In this document: piece after piece, positions 9,490 to 18,749 of the stretch
How the letters are laid out: every line of letters begins with the position of its first letter
How positions within the stretch are numbered: position 1 is the stretch's first letter
DNA from: an uncultured Bacteroidota bacterium
Lineage (GTDB): Bacteria > Bacteroidota > Bacteroidia > Chitinophagales > Chitinophagaceae
DNA length: 45,622 nucleotides
Direction of reading: 5' to 3'
Assembly: GCA_937928385.1 (NCBI GenBank)
Contig: CALEZD010000066.1
Span: 1 to 45,622 of the forward strand
Notes under the pieces: model-generated
Databases searched by the model: none
What the model was told of the DNA's origin: nothing
Seen by the model: the letters and a program-made list of their open reading frames with translations, nothing else
Program-made: the position numbers and the translations under genes

Positions 9490-10512
9490 TTAAGCTTTTG
9501 CTTTAACAGTGGCAGGTGCAGACTTAGCCGACCTGATTTCTTTGAAGCCAACCATCCTGTTGAGCTCAGGGTCCCACACCTTCAGCCTGAAGCAGGCAAT
9601 GATTTCTTTGGGGTGGAGTGATGTAGTCCGGGCGTTCTGCAATTCAGGAATAGCCTTGTACACCTCAGGCAGGCGGTAGAATGGTATGCGTGAATTAAGG
9701 TGGTGGATATGGTGAAAACCGATATTACCTGTAAACCATTGCATCACCGGGTTCATGACCATATAGCTGGATGACTCCAGGGCAGCGCCCTCATATTTCC
9801 AGTCGTCCTTGTCTGTAAAAGTGGTGGCAGGAAAATTGTGCTGCGCATAAAACAGGTACGCTCCCATAGCACTGGCCAGGAAGAACGGCAGGAATAGCGC
9901 GAACAACCATACCTGCCAGCCCAGGAATGTAATAGTTAATGATATGAGTGTAGCGTGCAGCACGAGCGCCAACAACGAGTCAAGGTGCCTTTTGGGCGAA
10001 CTTAAAAAAGAACTGAAGCACATCCCTATGATGAACATGGTGAAATAACCCATGATAATAGTGAGCGGGTGGCGGATGGCCAGGTATATACGCCTTTCGC
10101 CCGGCGACATAGACAGGAATTTGTTTTTGCTGGCTATGGGGTATGAACCTATACTGGCGCTGAACAGTTTGGAGTTGTGCGCATGGTGGTAATCGTGTGA
10201 ACGCTTCCAGATACTGGGTGGGGCCAATACGAAGATACCAAAGGCCGTCATCAGGATATTGGCGGGCAAAGACCTGTGTAATATGGCATGGTGCTGAAAA
10301 TCGTGGTAGATGATAAACATCCGCACCATCAGCAAGCCCGATACAATACCGAACGCCAGCTTTCCCAATATATTAGGAATAAATACCGTGCATGCAAATG
10401 CACCGGTTAATAACAACAGGGTTGACAATAAGAGAACCCAACTTTTGGCCCTGTTCTCCTTTGTATATTCTTTCGTAGCTAAAATCAGCTGTTTGCCTTC
10501 GCGCACACCCAA
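9490..10512 (-). CDS. Fatty acid desaturase, acyl-lipid omega (delta-12) type
   Basis: This 340-residue membrane desaturase has histidine boxes HDFQHH (70-75), HDYHH (106-110) and GFHHIHH (~265-271). The final box followed by LNSRIPFYRLPE is the pattern of acyl-lipid methyl-end (omega-6) desaturases, so it belongs to a different branch from the desaturase at 8017. No ATG exists near the N-terminus: the start is TTG at 10512 or GTG two codons later. It lies 39 bp downstream of the acyltransferase gene on the same strand, suggesting a lipid-modification operon. Confidence 0.85.
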   Translation of the reverse strand: MGVREGKQLILATKEYTKENRAKSWVLLLSTLLLLTGAFACTVFIPNILGKLAFGIVSGLLMVRMFIIYHDFQHHAILHRSLPANILMTAFGIFVLAPPSIWKRSHDYHHAHNSKLFSASIGSYPIASKNKFLSMSPGERRIYLAIRHPLTIIMGYFTMFIIGMCFSSFLSSPKRHLDSLLALVLHATLISLTITFLGWQVWLFALFLPFFLASAMGAYLFYAQHNFPATTFTDKDDWKYEGAALESSSYMVMNPVMQWFTGNIGFHHIHHLNSRIPFYRLPEVYKAIPELQNARTTSLHPKEIIACFRLKVWDPELNRMVGFKEIRSAKSAPATVKAKA

Positions 10513-10551
10513 ATATAGTCAGAATTTTTGAGTAAAATAGTTAACGCGATA

Positions 10552-11427
10552 TCATTTAACTTTTTTGTGCTTCCACCTGCGGTGCGACCATATCCATGTT
10601 TCCGGTTGGGCGATTATATCCTGCTCGAGGCGGCGGGTGTGGGTTTTGGTAATCTGGCCTTCTATAGTGTCTTTCGGCTGTTCAATCAATACTTCTACTG
10701 ATACTTCGTAATAACCTCTTCTTATACGTTTTATAGAGCCGTATACTATAGGGTAATTGATTTTGCGGGCTATCAGTTCGGTACCTTTAAATACAGGTGT
10801 ATCCTGGTTGAGAAATGTCATCCAGTGGGCACCTTCGGGTGGTGGCGACTGGTCGGCTATGAAGACAGTAGCGGTCAGTTCATTCCGGTTGGCCAGCATC
10901 TGTTTGAAGGTGTCTTTCATAGGTATCAGCCCGGTGCCAAACCGGCTGCGCATACGGTACATCAGCCTGTCGAAATAGGGGTTGCTGAGGGGGTGGTATA
11001 TAACGTATAAATGGTGTTGGCAGAGCAGGCTGAAGGAGTTGCCCGCCCATTCCCAATTGCCCAGGTGCCCCATCACTAGTATAATGCTTTGATTTTTGGC
11101 CGCCAGCTCATGGAATGTTTGCAGGGCTTCATCGGGAAACATGCACCTTTGTTGCATCGTCTTTTTGCTAATGGTCAGGGTTTTGAAGGTTTCGAGTGTC
11201 AGGTCGCATAGGTAATGGTAGTATTTCCGGGCTAGTTGGTTGATTTCCTCCTCCGACTTGTGGGGAAAGGAGTTGCGCATGTTGGTGAGTACCACCTGTT
11301 TTCTGTAGCCCAGCAAGTGGTAGAGTATTAAATACATACCATCGGACAGGAGGTACAGCACCGGGAACGGCAGCAACGAAATGATATAGAGAAACGGTAG
11401 CGCTATATAATAGAGTAGTGCTGACAA
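10552..11427 (-). CDS. Lysophospholipid/lipid A acyltransferase, HtrB/LpxL family
   Basis: This 291-residue protein has an N-terminal membrane segment and the catalytic HLGNWE motif (H-x4-E, around residue 120), followed by YHPLSNPYFDRL and ADQSPPPEGAHW, all hallmarks of LpxL/HtrB-like late acyltransferases. The enzyme adds a secondary acyl chain to the lipid A core or acts on a related aminolipid. The start appears to be TTG at 11427; no ATG is available upstream. It is followed by the desaturase gene on the same strand. Confidence 0.85.
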   Translation of the reverse strand: MSALLYYIALPFLYIISLLPFPVLYLLSDGMYLILYHLLGYRKQVVLTNMRNSFPHKSEEEINQLARKYYHYLCDLTLETFKTLTISKKTMQQRCMFPDEALQTFHELAAKNQSIILVMGHLGNWEWAGNSFSLLCQHHLYVIYHPLSNPYFDRLMYRMRSRFGTGLIPMKDTFKQMLANRNELTATVFIADQSPPPEGAHWMTFLNQDTPVFKGTELIARKINYPIVYGSIKRIRRGYYEVSVEVLIEQPKDTIEGQITKTHTRRLEQDIIAQPETWIWSHRRWKHKKVK

Positions 11428-11537
11428 TGTATGCTTGTTTTTGAGCGGTTAAAGATAAGGGATAACGCTCGCAATGTATATGTCCCACACTATCTCCCCA
11501 ATTATCCGTAACTTCATGCGATAAAGTTGAGAATAAA

Positions 11538-12776
11538 TTGACATTTGAAGATTTTGGTTTCGACCCCGATGTAATGGATGGGTTGAACACGATGGGCTAT
11601 AAACAGCCTACCCCGATACAGCAAGCAGCCATACCCGCGATACTGGATAATAAAGACCTGATAGCCTGCGCCCAGACGGGTACAGGCAAAACAGCGGCCT
11701 ACCTGCTGCCTATACTGCACAGGATAATTACCACCCCGGTATGCCACCTGAATACGCTGATACTGGCGCCCACGCGCGAGCTGGCACAGCAGATAGACCA
11801 GCAGATAGACGGGCTGGCTTATTATATGGACATCAGCTCGATACCGATATACGGCGGCGGCGATGGCGCTATATGGGCGCAGCAGCGCAAGGCGCTGGAC
11901 AAAGGGGTGGATATAGTGATAGCCACGCCGGGCAGGCTGATATCGCACCTGGCATCGGGCGCTATACAGCTGGACGACCTGCAGCACCTGGTGCTGGACG
12001 AGGCCGACCGTATGCTGGATATGGGCTTTTACGATGATATTGTAAAAATCATCAGCTACCTGCCCAACCACAGGCAGACGCTGTTGTTTTCGGCCACCAT
12101 GCCGCCCAAAATCAGGACATTGGCAGGTAAGATACTAGAGAATCCTGAGCAGATAAACATAGCCATATCCAAGCCGGCGGAGGGTATTTTGCAACGCGCC
12201 TTTATGGTACACGACAGTGATAAAATAGATTTGCTGAAGGCATTGCTGAAAGAGGGCAATTACAGCAGTATCCTCATTTTCGCATCTACCAAAGAGAATG
12301 TAAAGAAACTGGACAGGGAGCTTGCCAAGACTGCTATTACAGCCAAGGCTTTCCACTCAGACCTGGAGCAGTCGGAGCGCGAAGACCTGATGAACAAGTT
12401 TAAGAGCAGGCGCATACCTATGTTGATAGGCACCGATGTGCTGAGCAGGGGCATAGATGTAGAGGGGATAGACCTGGTAGTGAACTACGATGTGCCACCC
12501 GACCCCGAGGATTATGTACACCGCATAGGCCGCACGGCCAGGGCAGCGTCAACTGGCACAGCCATCACCTTCATCAACGATAAAGACCAGGAAAAATTTT
12601 CGCGCATAGAACGATTAATTGAGCGCGAACTAACGAAGGAAAATCCCCCCGAAGGTATACCCGCAGGGCCTGAATATAATCCGCGCAAGAGAAGAAGCGG
12701 AGGAGGTGGTGGTGGCAAGAACTTCAAGAAAAAGAGCTGGGGCGGCGGTGGCGGCCGCAAAAGCGGTGGCAGATAA
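11538..12776 (+). CDS. DEAD-box ATP-dependent RNA helicase (RhlE-like)
   Basis: This 412-residue protein shows the full set of motifs: Q motif GYKQPTPIQ, motif I AQTGTGKT (45-52), PTRELA, DEAD (154-157), SAT, and the second-domain motifs RGIDV and HRIGRTAR. The C-terminal ~30 residues are rich in Gly, Lys and Arg, a typical RNA-binding tail. Such helicases unwind short RNA duplexes in ribosome assembly or mRNA decay and are often needed in the cold. The start is TTG at 11538, immediately before the conserved TFEDFGF segment. The gene ends 8 bp from a convergent membrane protein gene. Confidence 0.95.
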   Translation: MTFEDFGFDPDVMDGLNTMGYKQPTPIQQAAIPAILDNKDLIACAQTGTGKTAAYLLPILHRIITTPVCHLNTLILAPTRELAQQIDQQIDGLAYYMDISSIPIYGGGDGAIWAQQRKALDKGVDIVIATPGRLISHLASGAIQLDDLQHLVLDEADRMLDMGFYDDIVKIISYLPNHRQTLLFSATMPPKIRTLAGKILENPEQINIAISKPAEGILQRAFMVHDSDKIDLLKALLKEGNYSSILIFASTKENVKKLDRELAKTAITAKAFHSDLEQSEREDLMNKFKSRRIPMLIGTDVLSRGIDVEGIDLVVNYDVPPDPEDYVHRIGRTARAASTGTAITFINDKDQEKFSRIERLIERELTKENPPEGIPAGPEYNPRKRRSGGGGGGKNFKKKSWGGGGGRKSGGR

Positions 12777-12784
12777 GTAGCCTG

Positions 12785-14179
12785 TTATTTAATCTTATCC
12801 AACCGTTTTTTGTTTTCGTCATATTTCTCCCCATCGGTCATCAGGTATTGCTTGTCTTCTTCGCTTTCTTTCGTTTTGAAGAAGGCACGGAAATAATACG
12901 CCTGTGTCATGCCGTCCCAATGTATCACCACTTTGTAAGCCTGGTAACTCTGAAACATATTTAGTGCAACGAGCAGCACCAGCAAAATTCCCGAAGCGAA
13001 TTTAATTACTGCACTCCTGTGCAGCAGAACCTGCTCTGTAAATGCTGCGAATGGCAATGATAAAACAGCAAAACTTTCTATCAATGCCCTGCCGCCAAAA
13101 CTGCCACCGTACCACCAGTTCCACCAACTGAATATGACGTAGATATTAACAACTGTGAACATGAGCATTGCAGGCATAAGCTGCCCGAAGCGCCTGCGCA
13201 TGCTGTATATACCCCATAGCATAAACACAGCCAAAGGTGTATATATAAACCAACCCTTGCGGAAGCTGAACAAGCCTTGCCATATTGCGGGGTCCGTCCA
13301 TACAAAACCTTCGCCTGTATAGCCGTTGTATATCCATGCGCCGGTCACATACTTCCAGTAGTATAACTGTATCATCAACACGCAAAAAAACAGTAGTAGA
13401 GCACATGCAATATGCGGAATACTTTGCCGCAGGAAACTGAGCCTTTGTTTTACCGCAGGTATTGTATTGAGCCCCCATAACAGTGGTATGAGCATCACTA
13501 CAAGGTCGGATATGCGGGTGATGGCAATACAACCCAAAGCCAGTCCCAGCAGGTAGAGGTATTTTTTATTGCCGGTGCCGTATAGCCTGTCGGTAGCATA
13601 CATCACTAAGGCAAAATCGAAAAACAGGTAGCCATGCGCCATACCGTGGGTGAAGACTGCGTAGTGATATAAATTGGTGCCGCAGGCTATGGCCAGCAAT
13701 GTAATAGCAGTAATGGTATCATTGAAATTGCGCCGCAGAAACTTCCTGAGTATTACCAGCCCCAGCACTATCCAGAACAGGTTGCTGATAACAGCCCCCC
13801 ATTGGTAGGGTACGCTATAGCCATCCTGCGGATAGATGACGGTATTCCTGTTGATGTAATATTTGTTGACAAAATGAGCAGCTACGAAGAAAGGCAGTTC
13901 ACGAACCGCCACGCCAATACTGTACTTGTTAGCTTTGTTGCCATTGGGCAGCTTGTTTAATTCATACTCTTTCAGGTCTCCCGTGGGCATGTAGGCCTGA
14001 TCTATATACTTGTAAAACTTCAGTTCCTTAATATCTTTATAAATAAAAAAAGCCGGCAGGTACAGGTGATAGCCTGATTTGTCCCATTTGAATACCCACC
14101 ACTGCCAATCTTTAGAAGTATTGCATATAATGTAGAAACTAACGACTGTAAATAGTAATATGACTAAGCGTGATTTCAA
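12785..14179 (-). CDS. Polytopic membrane protein, GT-C glycosyltransferase-like
   Basis: This 464-residue protein has roughly ten transmembrane segments. The first loop contains KWDKSGYHLYLP, whose acidic residue is placed like the catalytic Asp of GT-C enzymes, and a long loop with many aromatic residues follows. I do not recognise a named family with certainty; a lipid-linked sugar transferase is the best guess. The start is TTG at 14179. It is followed (in genome order, upstream on the minus strand) by another GT39-like gene 40 bp away, so the two probably form a pair. Confidence 0.6.
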   Translation of the reverse strand: MKSRLVILLFTVVSFYIICNTSKDWQWWVFKWDKSGYHLYLPAFFIYKDIKELKFYKYIDQAYMPTGDLKEYELNKLPNGNKANKYSIGVAVRELPFFVAAHFVNKYYINRNTVIYPQDGYSVPYQWGAVISNLFWIVLGLVILRKFLRRNFNDTITAITLLAIACGTNLYHYAVFTHGMAHGYLFFDFALVMYATDRLYGTGNKKYLYLLGLALGCIAITRISDLVVMLIPLLWGLNTIPAVKQRLSFLRQSIPHIACALLLFFCVLMIQLYYWKYVTGAWIYNGYTGEGFVWTDPAIWQGLFSFRKGWFIYTPLAVFMLWGIYSMRRRFGQLMPAMLMFTVVNIYVIFSWWNWWYGGSFGGRALIESFAVLSLPFAAFTEQVLLHRSAVIKFASGILLVLLVALNMFQSYQAYKVVIHWDGMTQAYYFRAFFKTKESEEDKQYLMTDGEKYDENKKRLDKIK

Positions 14180-14219
14180 GTCTTATTGATTGCAATTAAG
14201 AGTAAGATAAATAATTCTG

Positions 14220-15671
14220 CTATTGTTTAGGCAGTTTCCCGTCGTTCCGGTACAAAATGAGAGAACCGTCTACATGGTAGGTATTTATTTCAGTCATGCC
14301 TGGAAAGGCGTTTTCATCATCTGAAGCGTGCATGTATATATAATCGAAACTGTCGATACTTTTCAGGTCGGAGAAACGTGTGCAGCAGGGGGATTCAACC
14401 AGTTTGTCGTTGTGATAGATATTGATGTAATAGTTTACCGAATTGTCGGTAGGCCAGTTGGCAAATACCCGGGCCTTACCCGGTCCGGAATAATCCTCAG
14501 CAATGTCTTTTACCAGTTGCTCCGCATACATATCCATCCACCACAGGTTCATCTTGGTGAAATTCATTTCACTACCAAAACGCCATAGGCCGAACATAGC
14601 TAATAAGACACCAATCGAAATGGCCAGGGGTTTTATATATCCCGCCAGTATGTGTAGTGAGGTAAAAATCGTTAACACCATTAGTGGAAAAAAGAATAGC
14701 GCAATGCGGTTGACAGGCAGGGGTACATCCAGCAGGTAAAACTGGATATTGGTCATAAGCAGGGAAAAAATGAGTATTGCAAAGGGAATGAACAAGTATA
14801 GCTTTTGTGTACGGATGAAAACCAGGTGGATAAGCACTGATAAAACCAGCAGCGCTACAGCTATGTTCATTATCCATATACCATGCTCTGCGAAAAAAGT
14901 ATAGCCTGTATAGTCCGGCATCATGCCGGCCAGGGTATCGTCTACAAAATTGTTGCCCCCACCGTAGAATATTTCACCCCCTTCGTATTGCTTCCAGACT
15001 TTCAACCCGCCGAGCACACCGATAACAAGAGCATAAATGATGGGTAAACGAAGTACAGTTAGTGTGCTCTTACTATTGCGGCGGCGATATAAGATGAATG
15101 AAGTGATTAAAATGATAGCTGCCATAACATGCAGTACTGCTATGTTGGCATAAAATGCAGCAGTAGCGGTAAGCAGTATGATGTGTACATGCTCCGGGCG
15201 GGGCGGGGTACTGTCTTTAGCTATTTTTACTAAGTAAGCCACAGAGAGCATGAGCAAACCTATACTGAGCCCGTAACCCCTGCACAGGCCAAAAAAATCG
15301 AGCAGGGTAAAGTGGGTAAGCAGTGTAAGAAACATGGCTAATGCCAACCACCTGTTGCTGAACAGGTGCTTTGCCAGCAGGTAAGAACCATATATATATC
15401 CTGCCAGCGAAAGCAGGTTGGGCAGGCGCAGGAAAAACTCCTTCTCGCTGAATACTGTAGTCAGCTTGGTGAGCAGTGTGTTGAGGATGTGGTTGTTGGT
15501 TGAGGGGTTTTTTATGGTAACAATGTCCCATACCGGGTGACGGACAAAGCTATAAAGTGTCCATGCTTCATCGATGGTTACCGGTATGGTGAAGACCCTG
15601 ATAGTAACATAAACAAAAATGAGTAAACCTGTGAGGGCGTAAAGTAGTATTTCAGGTTGTTTTCTGTTCAT
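14220..15671 (-). CDS. GT39-like membrane glycosyltransferase
   Basis: This 483-residue polytopic protein has an N-terminal helix followed by TIDEAWTLYSFVRHP, the Asp-Glu loop of the mannosyltransferase/ArnT group. NPSTNNHILNTLL follows, which resembles the conserved substrate loop of related Bacteroidota proteins. The C-terminal ~100 residues are soluble and probably periplasmic, and include a Cys pair (SPCCTRF). The donor and acceptor are unknown. It lies 40 bp upstream of the second membrane protein and 15 bp downstream of the Fe-S protein gene. Confidence 0.65.
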   Translation of the reverse strand: MNRKQPEILLYALTGLLIFVYVTIRVFTIPVTIDEAWTLYSFVRHPVWDIVTIKNPSTNNHILNTLLTKLTTVFSEKEFFLRLPNLLSLAGYIYGSYLLAKHLFSNRWLALAMFLTLLTHFTLLDFFGLCRGYGLSIGLLMLSVAYLVKIAKDSTPPRPEHVHIILLTATAAFYANIAVLHVMAAIILITSFILYRRRNSKSTLTVLRLPIIYALVIGVLGGLKVWKQYEGGEIFYGGGNNFVDDTLAGMMPDYTGYTFFAEHGIWIMNIAVALLVLSVLIHLVFIRTQKLYLFIPFAILIFSLLMTNIQFYLLDVPLPVNRIALFFFPLMVLTIFTSLHILAGYIKPLAISIGVLLAMFGLWRFGSEMNFTKMNLWWMDMYAEQLVKDIAEDYSGPGKARVFANWPTDNSVNYYINIYHNDKLVESPCCTRFSDLKSIDSFDYIYMHASDDENAFPGMTEINTYHVDGSLILYRNDGKLPKQ

Positions 15672-15686
15672 AGGCTCGCTTTGGTA

Positions 15687-16418
15687 TTACCAGCCGCTGG
15701 CCAGTACATCAGCTATATGCATAGTGCGTATGGGCAACTTGTTGTGGTCTATATATCCCTGTATATGCATCATGCACGATACGTCGGTGCTTATCATATA
15801 TTCAGCGCCGGTTTCTAATGCGCTCTGTACTTTGGTATGCGCCATACCTATAGATATTGGTTCATATTTCACAGCAAACGTTCCACCGAAGCCGCAGCAG
15901 GTTTCGCACTCTTTCATTTCCACCATTTCCAGCCCTTTTACATTTTGCAGTAGTTTGCGCGGGCCGGCCTTGATACCACACTCGCGCAATGCGCCGCAGG
16001 CATCGTGATAAGTGGCTTTCCCTTGTAGTGTGGCGCCAATGTCTTCCACCTTCAATACATCAGTAAGAAATTCCGTAAACTCAAACATATTGTTGCCCAG
16101 TGCATGGCTACCTACGTGCGCCGAACTGTTTTCCAGCAGCCGGTCGTAATAATTGCGCACAAAGCCTGTACACGAACCACTGGGGCCTACTACATATCCT
16201 TCTCCTTTGAAATCGCCCACAAACTTTTTGGCTACCGATTTAGCTTCTTCCCAATAACCCGCATTGAAGGCCGGCTGCCCGCAGCATGTTTGTTTGGCAT
16301 TGTAATGCACTTCGCAGCCCAGCTTTTCCAGCACCTTCACCATATTCATGCCGGTTTCAGGATATAGCTGGTCAACAAAGCAGGGTATAAATAATTGTAC
16401 TTGTATCTTATTGCTCAT
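15687..16418 (-). CDS. Fe-S oxidoreductase subunit, LutA/GlcF C-terminal type (two CCG domains)
   Basis: This 243-residue protein is made of two cysteine-rich CCG domains: CFVDQLYPETG...QTCCGQPAFNAGYW and YHDACGALRECGI...CETCCGFGGTFAVKY. This is the layout of LutA, a subunit of the LutABC L-lactate oxidation complex, and of the C-terminal half of GlcF. The cysteines ligate iron-sulfur centres that pass electrons. lutB and lutC are not adjacent, so it is an orphan here. It lies 8 bp downstream of ribH and probably shares its transcript. Confidence 0.85.
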   Translation of the reverse strand: MSNKIQVQLFIPCFVDQLYPETGMNMVKVLEKLGCEVHYNAKQTCCGQPAFNAGYWEEAKSVAKKFVGDFKGEGYVVGPSGSCTGFVRNYYDRLLENSSAHVGSHALGNNMFEFTEFLTDVLKVEDIGATLQGKATYHDACGALRECGIKAGPRKLLQNVKGLEMVEMKECETCCGFGGTFAVKYEPISIGMAHTKVQSALETGAEYMISTDVSCMMHIQGYIDHNKLPIRTMHIADVLASGW

Positions 16419-16426
16419 CTGTTGTT

Positions 16427-16927
16427 CTACTTATTATTTCGTGTGAACTGTATCATTTTCAGTGCGGTGATGGCGGCCTCTTCTCCCTTGTGGCCGTGTG
16501 CGCCTCCCAGCCTTTCCCATGCCTGCTCGATAGTGTCTAATGTCAACACGCCGAATATTACAGGGATGGGTATACTGATATTCAGTTGGGTGATGCCCTC
16601 TGTCACAGCCTTGCATACATACTCGAAATGCGGTGTGCCGCCGCGTATTACCGCACCAAAAGCTACGATGGCTTCAGGAGCGTCGCGTTTGTGTTTTGTG
16701 GTTTCGTACAGGTGCTTGCAGGCAAAAGGTAGTTCGAAGCTGCCGGGTACGGCGTATGCGCCTGTGAGTACCGCCTTGTGTTGCTGCAATATTCTTTCGG
16801 CCCCGGCTATTTGTTCGGCTACTATATTATCGTTCCATTCTGTATATACAATGGCTACCCTTGCCCCCTCAAGTTGGCTGAGGGTTGTCGTATCCAATAA
16901 TGATATGCTGTGCTTTGATTCTGCCAT
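16427..16927 (-). CDS. ribH: 6,7-dimethyl-8-ribityllumazine synthase
   Basis: This 166-residue enzyme catalyses the penultimate step of riboflavin synthesis, joining 5-amino-6-ribitylaminouracil and dihydroxybutanone phosphate. Family motifs are clear: PGSFELPF, FGAVIRGGTPHFEYV (with the phosphate-binding GG-T/H region), IPVIFGVLTLDTIEQAWER and GHKGEEAA. Subunits normally form a 60-mer or pentamer. No FMN riboswitch is present, since only 69 bp separate it from the TPR gene upstream. A terminator-like hairpin lies just before its start codon (16932-16971). lutA follows after 8 bp. Confidence 0.95.
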   Translation of the reverse strand: MAESKHSISLLDTTTLSQLEGARVAIVYTEWNDNIVAEQIAGAERILQQHKAVLTGAYAVPGSFELPFACKHLYETTKHKRDAPEAIVAFGAVIRGGTPHFEYVCKAVTEGITQLNISIPIPVIFGVLTLDTIEQAWERLGGAHGHKGEEAAITALKMIQFTRNNK

Positions 16928-16931
16928 GAAT

Positions 16932-16971
16932 GAAAAATCCCCTTTTCAGCCCGTAAAGGTAAAAAGGGGAT
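16932..16971 (-). terminator. Terminator-like hairpin immediately upstream of ribH
   Basis: On the minus strand ATCCCCTTTT (16971-16962) pairs perfectly with AAAAGGGGAT (16946-16937) around a 15-nt loop, followed by five T residues (16936-16932). This has the form of an intrinsic terminator for the TPR gene upstream. It ends only 5 nt before the ribH start codon, so it could also attenuate or shape the ribH leader. Confidence 0.65.
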
Positions 16972-16996
16972 GGGAATTATATACAGTAATAATTGT

Positions 16997-17653
16997 TTAA
17001 TCTATATAGCCTACGCGAGCCAGGTGACGGTCTATATCCTGTGCAATCTGTGCCTGCGGAAATTCGTCTTTAATCCTTTTGTACGCTTTCTGGGCTTTTT
17101 CAGTATTGTTGTTTATTTCGTAAGCCACGCCCAGGCGGTACAGGAACAGAGGAGTGAATACCTTATCCTCTTTATTGCCGGCTGCTTTTTCGTAGTACTC
17201 AATACCTTTTTCAGTATTGCCTTTTTCCATATAAGCATCGCCCAGTGCGCCCCATGCTGCATAGCTCAGTTGCGTGCCTTTGCCGTTAAAATCTTCCAGG
17301 TATTTGATGGCTTTATCAAAATCACCCAGTTGCAGGTAGCAAACACCTATATAATGGTTGCAGAGGTTAGCAGTGGGCGTGCCGCTGTGTTTTTTGTGTA
17401 TGCTCAAAAAACCGGGGTGTTCAGCATTGCCGTTCAGCGCCAGGTTGAAGGAGTCAACCTCCAGCATTCGCTGCGCCCAGGCAACTGATGTAGCGGCTTT
17501 TTCCACCTTGGGTTTGCGGACCATCTCTGTATAAACAAGGCCGCCGATTATCACCACCAGTACAACAGTTACGATGGTATTGATACGCTTTTTATTCTCT
17601 TCGTATTTTTTTACCAGGTTATCCAGCGGGTTCTTTTCTTCAATTTTTGCCAT
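16997..17653 (-). CDS. Membrane-anchored TPR protein (YfgM-like)
   Basis: This 218-residue protein has a short cytoplasmic N-terminus with a charged helix (KKYEENKKR), one transmembrane helix (about 24-43, TIVTVVLVVIIGGLVY) and a periplasmic part with TPR repeats (HYIGVCYLQLGDFDKAIKYL, ALGDAYMEKGNTEKGIEYYE). The layout resembles YfgM-type ancillary translocon subunits, which help periplasmic chaperone transfer; that equivalence is an inference from architecture. It is followed by a terminator-like hairpin and then ribH. Confidence 0.75.
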   Translation of the reverse strand: MAKIEEKNPLDNLVKKYEENKKRINTIVTVVLVVIIGGLVYTEMVRKPKVEKAATSVAWAQRMLEVDSFNLALNGNAEHPGFLSIHKKHSGTPTANLCNHYIGVCYLQLGDFDKAIKYLEDFNGKGTQLSYAAWGALGDAYMEKGNTEKGIEYYEKAAGNKEDKVFTPLFLYRLGVAYEINNNTEKAQKAYKRIKDEFPQAQIAQDIDRHLARVGYID

Positions 17654-17705
17654 AAGTGTACCTTACAGGTGTTTTAGCTTGTATCGTTTTAGTTAAGTTG
17701 AAATA

Positions 17706-18701
17706 TTAATCAGTTATGTAGGGGTAATCGTCTTCTACGTATATGTCTTTATATACTTCGCTTTCATCAGGCCAGGGGCTTTCTTCGGCAAAGTCAACTG
17801 ATTCCTGCACTTCCATTTTCACTTTTTCGTTGATCTGCTCTATTTCATCTTCTGTAGCCCAGCCATTGTCCATAATGGTTTTCAGCACTACATTGATGGG
17901 GTCTTTTTCCCTGTACTCTTCCACTTCTTCTTTGGTACGGTACTTGGCGGGGTCGCTCATAGAGTGTCCGCGGTAGCGGTAGGTATTGATGTCCAGCAGG
18001 GTAGGGCCACCTTTTTCGCGGGCGCGTTTTACAGCACGCTCTATGGCTTTATGCACTTCCTCCGGCTTCATGCCATCCACTGTATCGCCCGGCATATCGT
18101 AGGCATCGGCCAGTTTAGCTATCTCCAGCGTTTTGCTGGTGCGCTCTACCGATGTACCCATAGCGTATTTGTTATTCTCGCATATAAACACCACAGGCAG
18201 GGACCACAGCATGGCCATATTGAATGTTTCGTGCAATATACCCTGGCGTGCAGCACCATCGCCAAAGAAGCAGATGGTTACCCTGTCATCGCCATTATAT
18301 TGGTCGGCGAAGGCGATACCCGCACCGAGTCCTATTTGTCCGCCCACTATACCGTGGCCGCCGAAAAATCTCTTTTCTTTGCTGAAGAAGTGCATACTGC
18401 CGCCCTTACCTTTGGTACAGCCGGTAGCCTTGCCATACAATTCAGCCATACATTCTTTGGCCGGAATACCTTTGGCAATCGCCAGGCCGTGGTCGCGGTA
18501 GGCGGTAATCATATTGTCATCGTCCCTGATAGCTGTCATACAACCGGCGGCTACCGCCTCCTGGCCTATGTACAGATGACAGAAACCACGTATTTTTTGC
18601 TGCCCATACAATTGCCCCGCCTTTTCTTCAAAACGGCGCATTAACAGCATGATCTCATACCAGTATAAATATGTCTCCTTACCGAATGGGGTCTTCTGCA
18701 C
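17706..18701 (-). CDS. pdhA: Pyruvate dehydrogenase E1 component, alpha subunit
   Basis: This 331-residue thiamine-diphosphate enzyme subunit catalyses pyruvate decarboxylation as the first step of the pyruvate dehydrogenase complex. The ThDP/Mg2+ motif runs from GDGAARQG to ENNKYAMGT. The regulatory-loop region TYRYRGHSMSDPAKYR is also present, and this identifies the PDH/branched-chain E1-alpha family; the opening ETYLYWYEIMLLMRRFEEKA is typical of PdhA. The start is GTG at 18701. The E1 beta and E2 genes are not adjacent, as is common in Bacteroidota. The gene is divergent from recF. Confidence 0.93.
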   Translation of the reverse strand: MQKTPFGKETYLYWYEIMLLMRRFEEKAGQLYGQQKIRGFCHLYIGQEAVAAGCMTAIRDDDNMITAYRDHGLAIAKGIPAKECMAELYGKATGCTKGKGGSMHFFSKEKRFFGGHGIVGGQIGLGAGIAFADQYNGDDRVTICFFGDGAARQGILHETFNMAMLWSLPVVFICENNKYAMGTSVERTSKTLEIAKLADAYDMPGDTVDGMKPEEVHKAIERAVKRAREKGGPTLLDINTYRYRGHSMSDPAKYRTKEEVEEYREKDPINVVLKTIMDNGWATEDEIEQINEKVKMEVQESVDFAEESPWPDESEVYKDIYVEDDYPYITD

Positions 18702-18749
18702 TGATTGTTTAAATTTGTGCGAAATTATAAAATAATTCGCTCGTTCCGA

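Noticed and set aside
16928..16996. FMN riboswitch upstream of ribH
   Set aside because: The gap is only 69 bp and lacks the RFN conserved segments; only a simple hairpin is present.
18705..18749. Longer RecF start at TTG 18705
   Set aside because: The extra 15 residues do not match the family N-terminus and would bring the start to within 3 bp of the pdhA start; TTG 18750 fits better.
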